A stretch of DNA of 64,000 bases from Erythrobasidium yunnanense (lineage: Eukaryota > Basidiomycota > Cystobasidiomycetes > Erythrobasidiales > Erythrobasidiaceae): assembly GCA_001600175.1 (NCBI GenBank), contig BCJC01000003.1:558001-622000 (forward strand), written 5' to 3'. Both the position numbers and the translations under genes were made by a program. Shown piece after piece: positions 1 to 11,442 of the stretch (positions are counted from its first letter, which is position 1; every line of letters starts with the position of its first letter). The notes beneath the pieces are model-generated. The model made no database searches and was not told the origin of the DNA. It saw only the letters and a program-made list of their open reading frames with translations.

Positions 1-16
1 GACGCGTGACATGCAG

Positions 17-304
17 ACTATGCTACCGGCAAGAAGCGAGATGGAACGGACGAATATAGCGTTTACGAATTGAAGGTATGTCTTCTTACGCCTTGAAGAC
101 GCAAGTACGCCGGTCTGACCGGTCATCTGGCGATATGCAGCGCAACAATCCAGGCGGAAACTTCGAATGCAAGGCCAATTGTGCTGACGTGAGTCTCTTC
201 TCCCTCCTCGAAAATTGTGAAGCTAAACGCCCTGATTCCACAAGTGTCAAGCTGAAACAGACTGGAGCTCAAATACTGTTCTGGCGACATACTCGAATGT
301 GTGA
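17..304 (+). CDS. 3' end of a gene entering from the left, product unknown
   Basis: Three phase-consistent exons can be read: 17-75, 141-188 and 245-304 with a TGA stop. The joins are CAG/ACTATG, AAG/GTATGT, GCAG/CGCAAC, GAC/GTGAGT and CAAG/TGTCAA. The encoded tail is hydrophilic and has three cysteines (FECKANCADC), followed by a short polar end. The rest of the gene lies left of the window, so the family cannot be judged. The last acceptor is uncertain, because an alternative at 249 is also open and would give a different tail ending in RMCE. The call rests only on splice signals and frame continuity. Confidence 0.4.
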
Positions 305-925
305 GTAACAGACCAACAACAGCAGAACACGAGGACTGACAAGCATGATCGGTGCAGCCCTGTGATGAAAACGCCATAGTCAATTGACTGAAGCTTTATC
401 GTATCGCCAAGTCAGCCAAAGCAGGACCAGAGTTGATTTATCTGACTGTGCAGTCTGTTTCCAGTGATGATATGTGAAAGACTTTATATTGTGAATTACG
501 TTTCTATGTACAAAAGCTTGACCCTCCCAATGACGACCGAGTCTCAGTGGACTGTCCAATGCGGCTCCTAATGCCCAATTGCTGACATTGTCTTCTACTG
601 CCCAAATCTATAATGCCTAGATGAAACAGTACGTATGCGTGGCCGATACAGAAATGCACTACATAAACGCCTATCTGAACAATCTGAGAAGGAAGGAAGG
701 AAAGAGAAATCTACACATAAAACACTAAGGTTCTAGACACGAACGTTATACACACATTAAAATCTTGTTGAGTTCCACAGGTAAGAGCGGAGAGAGATGA
801 TTCATGAGAACGATGCCCGTGATTGTCCGTGTAATCCGTAAACTTTGCGTCCCTCTCGTGGCGGAGAATGCTTTCATCATGCGTGTAAGAAGAGTCTTGA
901 CAGGTCGACGAGGGAGTCCACGAAG
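305..925. other. intergenic, no gene seen
   Basis: This is probably the 3' flank of two convergent genes. Open frames here are short and overlap at random. There is a purine-rich stretch near 690-710. Confidence 0.5.
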
Positions 926-3439
926 CTAGCTCCAAGACATGCCAGGGCTAGGAAAACGATGATGATCGCCCCATCTTGAGGGCGTGGAATTGAGCTCCAA
1001 GAAGCGTTGCCTAGCAGCTTCCTCAGGATCCACACGGCCATGCGCCAAGAAGTCTGGTGAGAAAGTAGGCATAGGCGGCGTGGCTGGCGGCCCGTACATA
1101 GACGACCATTGTTTTGCGTCTTCTTCAAATCGGCTTCCAGTCGGAGCGGCGCTATGTTGTTGCTGATCAGTGTTCACCTCCCACGGGAATTGTGGAAATT
1201 GCATAGAGGGGATGCGGCCATGCTGTTTTGTGGACGCTCGAGATGCAGAGTATTGCAGACCTAGGCCAGGAGACCCAGGCGAATACGTCAGGAACGTCCC
1301 ATTATTGGAGTTGTAGAATGCAGAAGAAGCTGAAGGATAGCCGCTTGATGAAGCAGAATTTGCGATACTGCTCGATGACGTTGACGAAGGCACGCTGTGT
1401 CCGTACCCCAGTTTAGGAGTGACAGGTGCATACTGTCTCGATAATGAATGTGTAGACTGGTGCGTCCGTGTAAACTCTGCGCTGGGCCTGCGAAGCGGAG
1501 TAGTGGGGAATGCTGAAGGTGCCAGAACCAAGGACGAATCTTGGAAGTGTCGCTTGTAGTCCATGCGAGGCGTAGAGCTATGCGTAAAAGTAGGTTCACG
1601 GGCCATGCCTTGCGACGACGTGGAAGATCGCGTAGGCGTATGGGGCGGAGAAGCGATGACAGCTGACTCTGCCAACTCGAGCGGCGGTGTTGGTGACCCT
1701 GCTGGCGCTGCTGCAGGTCCCCCCGACTTGTCTGAAACGACTGTAAGCGGACTGGAGGAGATAGCTCGCGAAATCGCTTCTGCTTCCGCTGCTTCTTGCG
1801 AAGCGGCTTGGGCCTTGTTCGCCTCATCAAGCATCTTCTGCACCGAAGGAGGCAGCGGTCCACCTGTGCATCTGAAGCAGAACCAGTTGTCCGGCAGCTC
1901 CTCATCGTCCAGCTCCAGGCAGTCGAGATGGAACCATGCGATACATTTATCGCACTGCACCATTGGTTCCCCATCGTCGCCTCTATCGCAGATACAGCCG
2001 ATAGTAGCTTTGCTTCGGCCTTTACCCTTCTTCTTGCTTGAAGACCCTCTCTTTCCATTCGCAGCTGGAGCGGAAGCTGTGCTGGCGGGCGTAGCTGCAG
2101 GAGCGGGTGCGGCAGCCTTTTCAGATGCGATTGACCCCTTCTTGGTAGGAGAAGCAGGAGGTGTTGTGGTTTTGGTGTCTTTGGCAGCTCGTTTACTAGG
2201 CGAAGCCGTATCTTCCAGAGACCTAGCCGGAGCGGTGGGCGATGTCTTTGCAGGCGAAGAAACTCCGACGGGTGTGTCAATCTCCATGTGATCATCGAGT
2301 CTTCGCTTTCTCGACATTTTCAGCGGCGTGATGCTCTTTGCTGCCACTTGACCAGGCTGTGCTTCTTGCTGATACGCAGGCATGGCATTCTTATGCTGCT
2401 TCAAAGGCGTAGAGGCGCTCCTTTGCATCATATTACTGCTTGCCAATGCTTGAAGAGCCGGCAAGGGCGGGGCATCTCCAGCTGCGTTCGAAGGTCGGAT
2501 AGACAGATCCCACGACAGTCTCTTTCCGGTACTTCTCAGCATTTCGTCTCTAGCTTCATTCGACATAGAAGGCGGAGACGCAGTAATAGTCACATCTCCT
2601 TCTTCCTCCTGCTGCATCGATAACGAAGAAGAGGATTCTTTCGGCAGAGAGGACCAAACGCCTTCTTTCGCAGCATCCAGAGCCATCTCAGGCGAGTCTA
2701 GCCAAGCTTGTATACGACTCTTCCGCCGGTCCATATCGGTGCTGCCTGAAGCTGCAACTGCGGGTGGAGAGGAGAAAGCGAAGTCCTGAGGAGGCAGAGG
2801 AGGTAGAGGCATGCCCGCTTTCTGGTTGCTGCTCGTGAAGGCATTGATGGAGTTCATGGACGGGAAGGAAGAATGCAAGCTTGATAAGGAAGCAGTTATA
2901 TCATTCTCCGTCCCTGCTCTAGGTCTCGCAGACGTAGGTGTCGTCATCTCCGACCTAGCTGGATCTGCCATGAGATTCAACCCTACATTCCCTGTAGCAG
3001 CAGTAGCTGATTGCGGACTTGTAACGCCTAATCCCGTAGTAGGTGCAGGCGATCCCTTCGGCGTAGACGCTTTCGTGTTGATGGGAGTAAGAGGGAACTT
3101 CCATCCGCTCTGCAACTTCTGCTTCTCGGGATAGATAGGCGCCGTCTTCACGGAAGAGACGGAAGAGGGAGGCGAGAGCGTCGGTGGCATCGTTGCAGCG
3201 GCTTGCACGGGAGCAGTAGCAGGAGCCATAGCGTTATGGAGCGAGTACTGCTTCAGCAGATCCACGGAATGAGGTGGAGTGATGAGCGGTACGATGTGTT
3301 CGCCATTGGCAACAGCGTTGTAGGAGGGGGCATAACCGCTTTCTGACGATGCAGGATAAGTCCAATGCTGGAGATCTTCCTGCTGCCGAGAAGCCATATA
3401 TGCATCTGGGTGCGGAGCTTGGTGATACACAGGGGCGTA

Positions 3440-3482
<43 letters not shown>

Positions 3483-5270
3483 ATGCTGGAGCTGGGAGGC
3501 GAGTTCCGTGCTGACGAGTTGTTCGAAGAAGACAGGACGCGACTCATCAAGCCTCGATCTGGTGTTCTGCCCAACGATGAGCACGTCTGGCTCCTCATCA
3601 AGCCGGGCCTATCACATTCGAAAATCAGCACTGTCGTTCCCTTCAATAGTCAGAGAGCGGGCTGCAAATACTCACCTCGCTGATGAAGCTGTAGATGTCG
3701 CGGAAGACGAGAGGACCGAACTAGTTCTCATCATCCCGAAGCTCGTAGCTAGAGATGCAGAAGGCGTCATGGCCGCACTCTGCGGTGCCATGCCAGATGA
3801 GCCTATCGAAGAGCCCATTGAAGAGGCCACAGAAGAAGACAGCGGTGTCATCTTGCTTGGCGAAGCGAACGGCAATGCTAGCCTGGCTTTTCCGTCCGTC
3901 GAGATTGAAAAGACCAAGCCGGACGAAGCGCTCCCTGCTCCTCCTCCAGGTGTGGAAGAAGAGAGCGCAGGAGTGGCTTTGGGCGATGAGCCAAAGAGGC
4001 CGGGCGTCATTGATGTGGAGGTATTGCTACTACTCGTGCTTCCTTTTCTGCGCTGAGAGGCAGAAGCGTGCGAAGGCCTATAGTATGGCTGTTGAGAAGC
4101 TACCGAAGATGAAAGAGACGATGCCATAGCTGACGAGTTCAGCGAACTCGTTCTCGAGGGCATCAGGCCGCCTTCTGAGGAGATGGTAGTGCTTCGTCGC
4201 GCACGCACTGGCCCAAAGTTCGCTGGTGTACCATTGTACTCCAGAGGGGAGATAGGAGAGGAAGGCATCATTCCGAAGTCGAAGCGTCTACTTGCATTGG
4301 CGTTTGCAGATCCAGGTATCGAAGGAGACGATTGTGCGGAGGACGAGGAGCTCAACGAGGAAGACTGTCTTCTTGATAGAGAGCCCTGCGATATAATCGA
4401 GCCTCTATGTTGTTGCTGTTGCTGTTGCTGATACTGCATTTGCTGCGAACGAGCCATGGAAGCGAGATCCAGCGGAGCAGGCGAGTTTGCCAATGCATAG
4501 ACTCCCTCGTTCCCACTTCCATTTATGCTTTGTCGGCCATTGCTGCTACTACCGAAGAAATGGGGCTGTCCACTGCTGTTCGGTCGTATCGGGCTCGACA
4601 GCGGAGATGCTGGAATAGCATATACAGGTACAGCCTGCGACTGCGTTTGTGTCTGCTTTTGTAGTGTAGGAGTAGTGTTGTTATTGGCTTTTGCTGCGGC
4701 GCCTCGTTTATTCGGAGTCTTGCGAACGTTCTTGGTTGCTGGCTCTTTCATAGGCGATCCAAGCGAGTTGACAGCTGCTTTACTACTGAAAGGGAGGAAG
4801 AGAGAATGCATCAGCTTTTATGTTGACTGTGATAAGGTTGATCTTCCATCTGTCGCCGGCTATCACCACACTATGGATCGATAGCGCAATCTGCTCCCGT
4901 CTCTTAATTGTTGGGTGTGCCGGGAAGAAGGGGTAGCGGACTTTGATAGCGGAAGACGCAGGAGAGAGAGGAGTGTGATAGATAGTAGTACTTACATGGC
5001 TTGGGCATTGTTACTGCTGGCCGCCTGCGCTTCAATGACAGCCTCCATTTTCTTCGACCTTGCGGCGGGTGTCATTCCGGCTTTTTTGCCAGCTGCTTTG
5101 GAGGGCGATACCGAGTTGTTGTACATAGTATTAGGCGTATGCTGCTGCTTCTTGACTGCTTTCAGATGCTCTGGGATCCTCGTCTGTCGCTGCTTCTTTT
5201 GTTGGGCCGGCTGAGCGGGCGCAGTTGCTACTGCTGCAGAGTATGGCGGCGAGTCTGCGTAGGCCGACAT
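926..5270 (-). CDS. large PHD-finger protein (chromatin reader), about 1355 aa
   Basis: The model is exons 5270-4996, 4785-3676 and 3608-926, and all phases close (GCCAT/GTAAGT, TTTCAG/TAGTAA, GCGAG/GTGAGT, GATAG/GCCCGG). Near residues 993-1040 is a C4HC3 PHD finger: CICD, then QCDKC, WFHLDC and FCFRC. This fold usually reads the histone H3 tail, and a nuclear chromatin-complex subunit is the likely role. The rest is low-complexity Ser/Pro/Gln sequence with a polyglutamine run in exon 2 and another in exon 3. The basic N-terminus (residues 1-90) contains a PEHLKAVKK segment. No SET, bromo or other catalytic domain is visible, and Cti6/Set3-like assignments would be guesses. The start ATG at 5270 is the first in the exon. 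Confidence 0.85.
3439..3483 (-). repeat. CAG tract encoding about 15 glutamines
   Basis: This is a pure CTG repeat on the + strand (CAG on the coding strand) inside exon 3 of the PHD gene. Such tracts vary in length between strains. Read on the opposite strand it gives an artefactual polyalanine frame. Confidence 0.9.
4407..4434 (-). repeat. second, interrupted polyglutamine tract
   Basis: A short CAG/CAA tract in exon 2 of the PHD gene encodes about eight Gln next to a QMQY segment. It is less pure than the tract at 3.44 kb. Confidence 0.75.
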
Positions 5271-7239
5271 GGGATAGGATAGACAGACAGACTATGCTGT
5301 TGTACTCCTAGCTGATGCCGCGACACAGCCTGGCAGATTTCGAGCACCCTTTTTTCGAGCGACCGCACCCCTCCTTCGCTCGAACACTGAAACGTACGGG
5401 GACTGTCAGGATGGGATTGATGGGTGTTCTGATTGAATATTCGAGGTATTGGCGAGGTCTACCCTACCTTTCAACTTGTACGAAATCTGCTCAAGTCCCC
5501 ATTCAACTTTCAACGAGGGCTCGACCTCTGATTGATTGATCGAGCTCGAGGTGAGGGGGCAATGACTGGCCGATTAATGCTGATATGATAAGCAAGTCTA
5601 CCCTGACATGATATCAATGTTACGACATCTCTTATGTCCTTCGAACTCTGATCAACCTTTGAGTCCAGAGTTAGCCCGGCAGACCTATCGAAGACCTTGG
5701 AGATCAGTCCTCGACAGCTTGTCTCATTCTCATTCAAACTGTGAGGTCGGCTCTGCACTACGACTCTTTTATCCCGACTCCATCTCACGGAAACCTCCCT
5801 CCCTAGGCAAACCCTCTAGAAGCAGTCTTTCTGATGGTCATGACTCTCCCTGCCTATGCTACGTTTCTCCTCATATCGCTCATGCCATCTTCATCTTTAT
5901 CAAGCATCGTTTGATGACGTTCTTCCATCTTCCTGCTTCTCAGGCACGGCGCGTCAAGGACGCGTCTTCTTTCTTCTTCTACTTCTTCACCGTGAAAAAG
6001 CAGATGTCACTCAGCCTAGATGTGGGGCCCCGAGGAAGCTGAGCCGGGGCGCAATTAATTCGTTGTCCCTGAAGCGTGCTTCTCCCATGAAGACTAAACT
6101 TTATTCTTCACTCATCAAAGAGAGATCTGGACTTCCCGTACTCCCGCAGCTTCTCATGGAGGAGGTTGTGATTGGAGCGGAGTTGGGAATTCCGTCTTAA
6201 GTGTCAAGACTATCGTACGACAAGCATGCAGAGTGTGAGAAAGGCGCAACCATGCTCGGTGGCCCTCATACGCCTCAACAACTTATGCTCGAGCTGGAGA
6301 GTCTGGATTTCAGAGCATATGATGAGTCGCCCAGATGCGTAGTCACAAAGCATGCGAACATGGAGTCCCATCAGAACGTTTTCAATGCATATAATCAATG
6401 TCTCCGGATCCCCCGTAGGCTAATCTGCCTCATCACCCTCCACCCTCGAAGCTTCCCCTAGCTTGCTGAGAGCATACGCAATTTGTCACAATGACAAATG
6501 GGCGGTATACGTACAATCTGTCGCTCACATGTGGAGAGCGCAGCGGTGTGCAATGCAGCCATAACGCAGCCATGCAGATCGCTCTGAGCCGCCAAAAAAA
6601 AAAAGAACTATGTCAGGACTAGCTCTACCGCTTGTATCGTTTATTGCGCGCCTACGACCTCAGCACACATGGGGTATGTGCTGTACTAGCGTACATGTTT
6701 AAGCCGTCCCAAGTGACGCATAGTCAAATACGCACGATTGATTAGCCGGTTGGCGTGTGTACTCGCTCGCATTCGCAGAGCGTACTTTACAAAGGGTTAC
6801 AGAGGGTTTACAGAGGGTTTTGACTCGAGTCGCGTTGTAGCATATCTATACGTCATTAGCCATTCCGTCCGGATCAGCTTGACTGTATATATGAGGACGG
6901 TTGCCTTAAAGACTCCATTCACGGTCATACAGGTCTCGCAAGACTCCTTATACCTCTTGTCTACACTGTTATCTTTACTCTCACTGCGGGACAAAGAATG
7001 CCTACTGCCTTGAGTGAACCATACAGAATATGTGGAAGGATATGGGTGCCGTGCGAGTGCTGAGGTCGAGCGCGAGGGGTGAGAGATATAGAGCATCCGT
7101 ACACGAGATAGGATATCGTGAAGGAAAGAAGGGTAGACCGATCTGGCGTGATGACCAGGACATGCGTTTTATCGTGGGAGGATGACGAGGGTGCCCGCGC
7201 GGAGGAGCGACAAGGAGGGAAGTAGATGAGTTGCTTGTT
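5271..7239. other. long intergenic region, no convincing gene
   Basis: Almost 2 kb lies between the start of the PHD gene and the 3' end of the Dabb gene. It has pyrimidine-rich stretches near 5880-6000 and an A10 run near 6594. All frames are short and lack splice support. It most likely holds the PHD gene's promoter and long 5' leader. Confidence 0.45.
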
Positions 7240-7637
7240 CTACGCCATTTTGCCATCTTCGAAGTCCAGTACGGTAGCTCCCTCAACGAGTGGAAGGACG
7301 AACTTCTTGAATTTGTCATGCACGGGGTCCGTGTCTAGATAGTAGTCTCTTTCTTGAATGTTTCGAAAGACGCCAATGAACGAATGCTATCATTCACACA
7401 TCAGCTAATCTTGCCCTATCGCACGAGCATATGACGATCTTGACGCACCTCGAGACCGTGCGCTTGACCTTCAGGGCTTATATCACTTCCACCACTTATC
7501 GATTGGATATACTTCTGCCCATTCTCAAGTGTGCACCCATCTTTCATAGCTAGGAACTCGTCAAAGACTTGTCGTTTCTGCTCGGCCGTCGTGCTGGACT
7601 TGTACCCGAAATGGACGATGTGGTAGATGAGCGGCAT
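7240..7637 (-). CDS. stress-responsive alpha-beta barrel (Dabb) protein, 111 aa
   Basis: Exons are 7637-7449 and 7386-7240, with donor GAG/GTGCGT, acceptor GATAG/CATTCG and phase 0. The product begins MPLIYHIVHFGYK and has the Dabb layout: an N-terminal beta strand with HIVHF, a helix, a central GGSDISPEGQAHGLEHSF segment, then RDYYLDTDPVHDKF and a final strand. This is the usual length for single-domain Dabb proteins, which form dimeric barrels in the cytosol. Members range from stress proteins to small polyketide cyclases, so the substrate is unknown. A longer in-frame ORF upstream of 7637 lies in the leader and is ignored, because the family start fits MPLIYH. Confidence 0.88.
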
Positions 7638-8406
7638 GACTGGTGAGTTGTGGTGTGATGGAGAGAGGAGAGATGGATAGGGACAGAGGAGATAGAAGGG
7701 AACACAGAGGTGACCGGAAGATGAGTATCGGGCGAATTGGCAAGAGAGGAAGGGCGATTGCCCGGCTACCTCATTATATTGCGTAGATAGCAAGAGGCAT
7801 GAACAACATGCAATGTTATTCAAAGCGAGGCCAAGTCGCGCAGCGAGTCCAGGCACCCGAATCATCCACAGCAGACCTTAGCAGTTGGTAGAATTGTCCA
7901 TGTCCTCTGCGAAAGCTAACATACATCTGTTTCCATCTCTCTTTCTGTTCCTCTGCATAAACTGAACAAGCTAGCACTAAACAAGCTAGCACAAAGCTCT
8001 ACTCGGTATAACAACATAGCTAGTCGGGAGACAAAGATAGGCAGAACAGGGGTGGGAAGTTTTGGTTTGTTGATTGATTGGTTGATTGTTGAAGGAAGGA
8101 TACAGATGATGAGAATGTGGATTTTGGAGTTTGGCGACAGAGTAAAGACGGATCGGGCCAGCAAAGGACACGAATGTATTAGAGACAGTCGAAAAACGAA
8201 AGGGATCATTAAAGAAGGTTGAACGATAAAGAACGTGATGTAAAGAAAGTGTCGAAAGTCGAAGTTGTGAAAGAGTACTGTCCGTGGTACTGTCTTTTCG
8301 CCCGTGGGGATTGGAAGATGATCTCGTAGGAGGCATATGATGCGGATGCTCGAATCGCATACATGAAGAAGGCCGTCGAGAAGCTGTTCTGCCTTTCAGA
8401 GCTCCT
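7638..8406. other. intergenic, no gene seen
   Basis: Upstream flank of the Dabb gene and 3' flank of the membrane-protein gene. It contains a GATTGATTGGTTGATTG direct repeat near 8072-8089. The open frames carry no splice or composition support. Confidence 0.45.
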
Positions 8407-9902
8407 TCACCCCCTCCGATACGCCTCGACATCCTCCTGCGTGATTACTCCGGGACTCGCTCCTTCCCTCCTTCTATCCGGACTCCCACTGTCCGAAATC
8501 TGTGAGGCATGTCCTTCCAGCTGTTTCTTAAGCTTGTCCAACGGGCTCTGCGGGCTCGCTGATCGTGGCACGTTCTCACTCTCCGTCCTCACTGCTATCG
8601 ACATCGCATTATGTCCTCCGCTGCTTATACTGCTGTCGACCACGCTGCTGCCTTCGCTTCCACTTCGCGTAGTGCTCTCGCTAGCCGTACTTCGCTTCGC
8701 ACGATCTGGGCCAGAAGTCTGTCTCGCCCTCACTCGTTCCGAAGAAGAAGATGAAGACGCCGTAGAAGCATTTGAGGAAGGCCCTTGGTCCGGCTTGAAC
8801 CACCCGCTTACAGAAGCGGGCATGCTATCTGGTGACCCTATGCCAGAGAGCGGTGAGAAGGCTAGTGTGGATTTGTCAGTCGCTACTACCGTACCAGGAG
8901 GAGGAGCTAGTGGTTGTGGAGGGACGATCTCGATTCTTGAATGACGAAGATGCGGAGCGCCTGACATTCTGGCTGTTCCAGGTCGAGATGTAGATGGAAC
9001 ATTCAGGGACGACTGGCTGCCGAATTGAGTAGGCGATAACATCGATCGACGCCCGCCTAGTGATTCTCGACTGCGCGTAGTTGCTTGGAACGTCGAGAGC
9101 CGAGAACCTTGTGTACGTAGTTGATCGGTAGACATGCTTGAATCGCCGCGGATGTAGTTCAGACTCCCGAAGTGCGAGTTGGGTCTCGGTAAGCCTTGAG
9201 GAGAAGTAGGCCGCGAATAAGCGCCCAAAGAAGATGACGAGCCAGCTGTAGCTCCCTCTAGCTGATTGAGAGCGGCCATTCGCGAGTCGGTGGTAGATAG
9301 AGAGTGTGAAGACTCTGCACTATGCCCACCGCTGCCAAAGAGATGAGGTTGGCTTGTCATGTTGTTGAGAGAGCCTTCACTGCTCAGCGCAGCCAGGCTT
9401 CCACGACTGCTATATGATCCATGCGCGTATGCAGGATAGAGGAGTGTTGAAGTACTTGGTGACGGGCTGAAGGGTGAGAACGCGCTTCCAGACATCGTTG
9501 CGCGCTGTGTCATGAGCGGATGATGGTGTTGAAGCAGCGGATTCGGGCTCTTCGGCTCATCGGAGGATGAAGCGTAGGCATCGTATGATTGTTGTCGACG
9601 TCTCCACCAGCGTACGTATAGTCGATAGCAAATGAGTAGAACTATGATTCCGCCAACTATAGCCACGCAGATTATGGCTGCCAGAGGGAAATCGCCAGTC
9701 GCTGATTTGGCGATGGTGCTCCCATCGCTTGAAGAAGGTGGTATCGTCTGCGTCGCAGCAGCTGGAATAGAAAGATTCAGCTCTTTCCCCCTTCAAGCAC
9801 GCACGTGCCTTAGGCCAAGCCCGACGCATCGACGTAAAACTGACCTGGTTGAGCTACTGCCGCTACAGACGACGATGCAGCAGGCGGTCTTGCAGCGCTC
9901 AT
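8407..9902 (-). CDS. single-pass membrane protein with long disordered tail, at least 470 aa
   Basis: Exons are 9902-9845 and 9761-8407, joined CCAG/GTCAGT...TTCCAG/CTGCTG in phase 1. A Ser/Thr/Ala-rich stalk leads into a hydrophobic segment around residues 48-65 (AIICVAIVGGIIVLLICY). A basic stop-transfer stretch follows (RWWRRRQQ), then about 400 residues of Ser/Pro-rich sequence ending EDVEAYRRG. The topology resembles fungal sensor or mucin-like proteins with an outside stalk and a long cytosolic tail, but no named domain is visible. The ATG at 9902 is the only one in its exon. The frame stays open upstream across another exon, so the true start may lie further 5' (see next entry). Confidence 0.7.
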
Positions 9903-10300
9903 AGTGGTCTCTTCTTCAAGGGATCGCGGAGGAGAAAGAACCTGTCTAAACGATTTTCGGCGCGGTTTATAGCGCTTGTGCGATCTGAAGGAAGTAAATC
10001 GCAAAGGGCTAGGCGGAGGGAATAGCGTAATGAGATTGTCGAGGTTCTCTGCAGGCTAAAGGGTGAGCAGGGAGTGTATATTGATGTCAATGACTGAATG
10101 GCGATCCGCAGCTGACCGAATTGAACCTGCACGCCAAAAGCAGCCCAGCCAACACACCATCAGCTCGAATCGGATGAAGGAGCGTTGGACAGTCTTCATA
10201 CACACTTCGGAGTTCGCTGCTGATGCCTGCTTGTCTGATTCCAACAGCTCTTGCCTTTGTTGTTTCTACCTGGACCTCGCTCAAATCCAACTCTTCCAGA
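9903..10300 (-). other. probable 5' coding extension of the membrane-protein gene
   Basis: Upstream of the ATG at 9902 the same frame stays open to an acceptor at 10055 (CCTTTAG/CCTGCAG). It joins in phase 0, across a 61-base intron with GTCAGC donor, to an open exon 10117-10298 encoding ELDLSEVQVETTKARAV and a C-containing end (LLLACRFNS). Together with the stalk this would give an ectodomain before the membrane helix. No ATG in this frame was found, so the first exon is unresolved. This is inference from frame and splice signals only. Confidence 0.35.
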
Positions 10301-10650
10301 TACGTAGAACACCAACAGCTTCCTCTCTTGTTCCCTATGTACAGTGGATGGTCGAATGTCGTTTGGAGAATCTACGGATGCGCTCCAATCTCACAAGGTG
10401 CCGGGCGGAGCTGGCTTTGGCCTTGAACTTTTGAGCTGGAATCTTGAAGGGACTTGAAATGGATGAAGCTATCAACGTGAAGTAGAAGAAGACCTCGTTC
10501 CCATCGCTCTGCTGCTTCGTCGTTGCTGCTGGGAGCCAGCCAAGACTGACCCTCAGAACTCGCTCAAGCTCGATCAACAAACAAAAGCACGTGACCAGTC
10601 AACCCAAGACAACTCAGGACAAATCAGGCAGCTATCAACTCTTGACGGAC

Positions 10651-10869
10651 ATGCAGATCCTCTCGACTCTTGTCGCTCCTGCATCGCTCGAACCTGCCTA
10701 TCGTGAACAAGGTCAAGCGCGCCGCCATGCAGCGTACCTCCGGGCGGCGATGACAGCCGAGAGACGGGCAGAACCGAGCATGCACATCGAGACACCTCTA
10801 TCTGCTACGATGCTGCAGTCACTCTGCGCCCGGTTCACTCTCGCAACCGTACCCTGTACAGTGGAGTGA
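10651..10869 (+). CDS. small ORF, 72 aa, unrecognised
   Basis: A single-exon frame starts at ATG 10651 (MQILSTLVAPASLEPAYREQ) and continues with a predicted helical, Arg/Ala-rich middle. It has no signal peptide or known motif. It sits just before the small cysteine-gene array, but its sequence does not resemble that family. It may be chance. Confidence 0.22.
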   Translation: MQILSTLVAPASLEPAYREQGQARRHAAYLRAAMTAERRAEPSMHIETPLSATMLQSLCARFTLATVPCTVE

Positions 10870-11023
10870 AGACAAGGCCAGTGTACGAGCACCGCCCCTT
10901 CATGCAGCTACAAAGGAGCGATAGAGCTTGATAGGGGATCTAGGTCATACAAGGGAATCGATGGGTGATGACGACCACCTTTGACATCTGTCAGACACAA
11001 ACGGAAGACCCGTGGGAGACGAC

Positions 11024-11029
11024 TATAAG
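11024..11029 (+). promoter_or_regulatory. TATA box upstream of the first small CxxC gene
   Basis: TATAAG lies 135 bases before the ATG at 11159. It is followed by a CT-rich stretch (CTCTCTCTCTGCTCTCTTTC) and an A-rich leader, the usual layout of a regulated, well expressed fungal gene. Confidence 0.45.
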
Positions 11030-11158
11030 AGCGGGTTTCAGCAGCTCTCTCTCTGCTCTCTTTCGCTCACTCAACACTCTGAGAACTCATCTGCTCATCA
11101 GGATCTGCCTGCAAAAGCACCATAAAACAAGTTTCAAGCTTTGAGCCTTATAGACGAA

Positions 11159-11442
11159 ATGCCGACGAGATCCTTTACTGTGAACTTCCATCGCCAGATT
11201 TACAATCACACCTGGGGCTACATCTACAACCGCATGTGCGATATGTGCGGCAAGGTCGAAGACTGTGAGGAGCTGGATCGCACACGTACAAATAGGTCCA
11301 CCGGTAAACTCGAGACCACACATATCTACGTGTCAGTACATTCGTCCTCAGATTCTATGCTCACTGCTCCTTGCTGATAACGCTTTCCATATCCATACAT
11401 AGGTGTGAGGGCTGCAAAGGCAGGAACGCAAAATACAATTAG
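11159..11442 (+). CDS. small double-CxxC protein A, 70 aa (array member 1)
   Basis: Exons are 11159-11331 and 11403-11442 (TACGT/GTCAGT ... CATAG/GTGTGA, phase 2). The product has an N-terminal aromatic/Asn segment (VNFHRQIYNHTWGYIY), a first knuckle CDMCGK, a third Cys six residues on (EDCEEL), a linker with STGK, then IYV and a second knuckle CEGCKG near the C-terminus. Two CxxC pairs separated by 28 residues suggest one zinc site of ribbon or treble-clef type. There is no signal peptide. The intron splits the codon just before the second knuckle, as in the three genes downstream. Function is unknown, and the family is described here only from the sequence. Confidence 0.72.

Noticed and set aside
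1563-2291. Long + strand frame (242 codons) rich in Ala/Val/Gly
   Set aside because: It is the antisense shadow of the PHD gene's third exon. The PHD cysteine pattern on the minus strand is decisive.
3349-4056. Polyalanine-containing + strand frame
   Set aside because: The polyalanine is the complement of the CAG/Gln tract, and the frame crosses an intron of the minus-strand gene.
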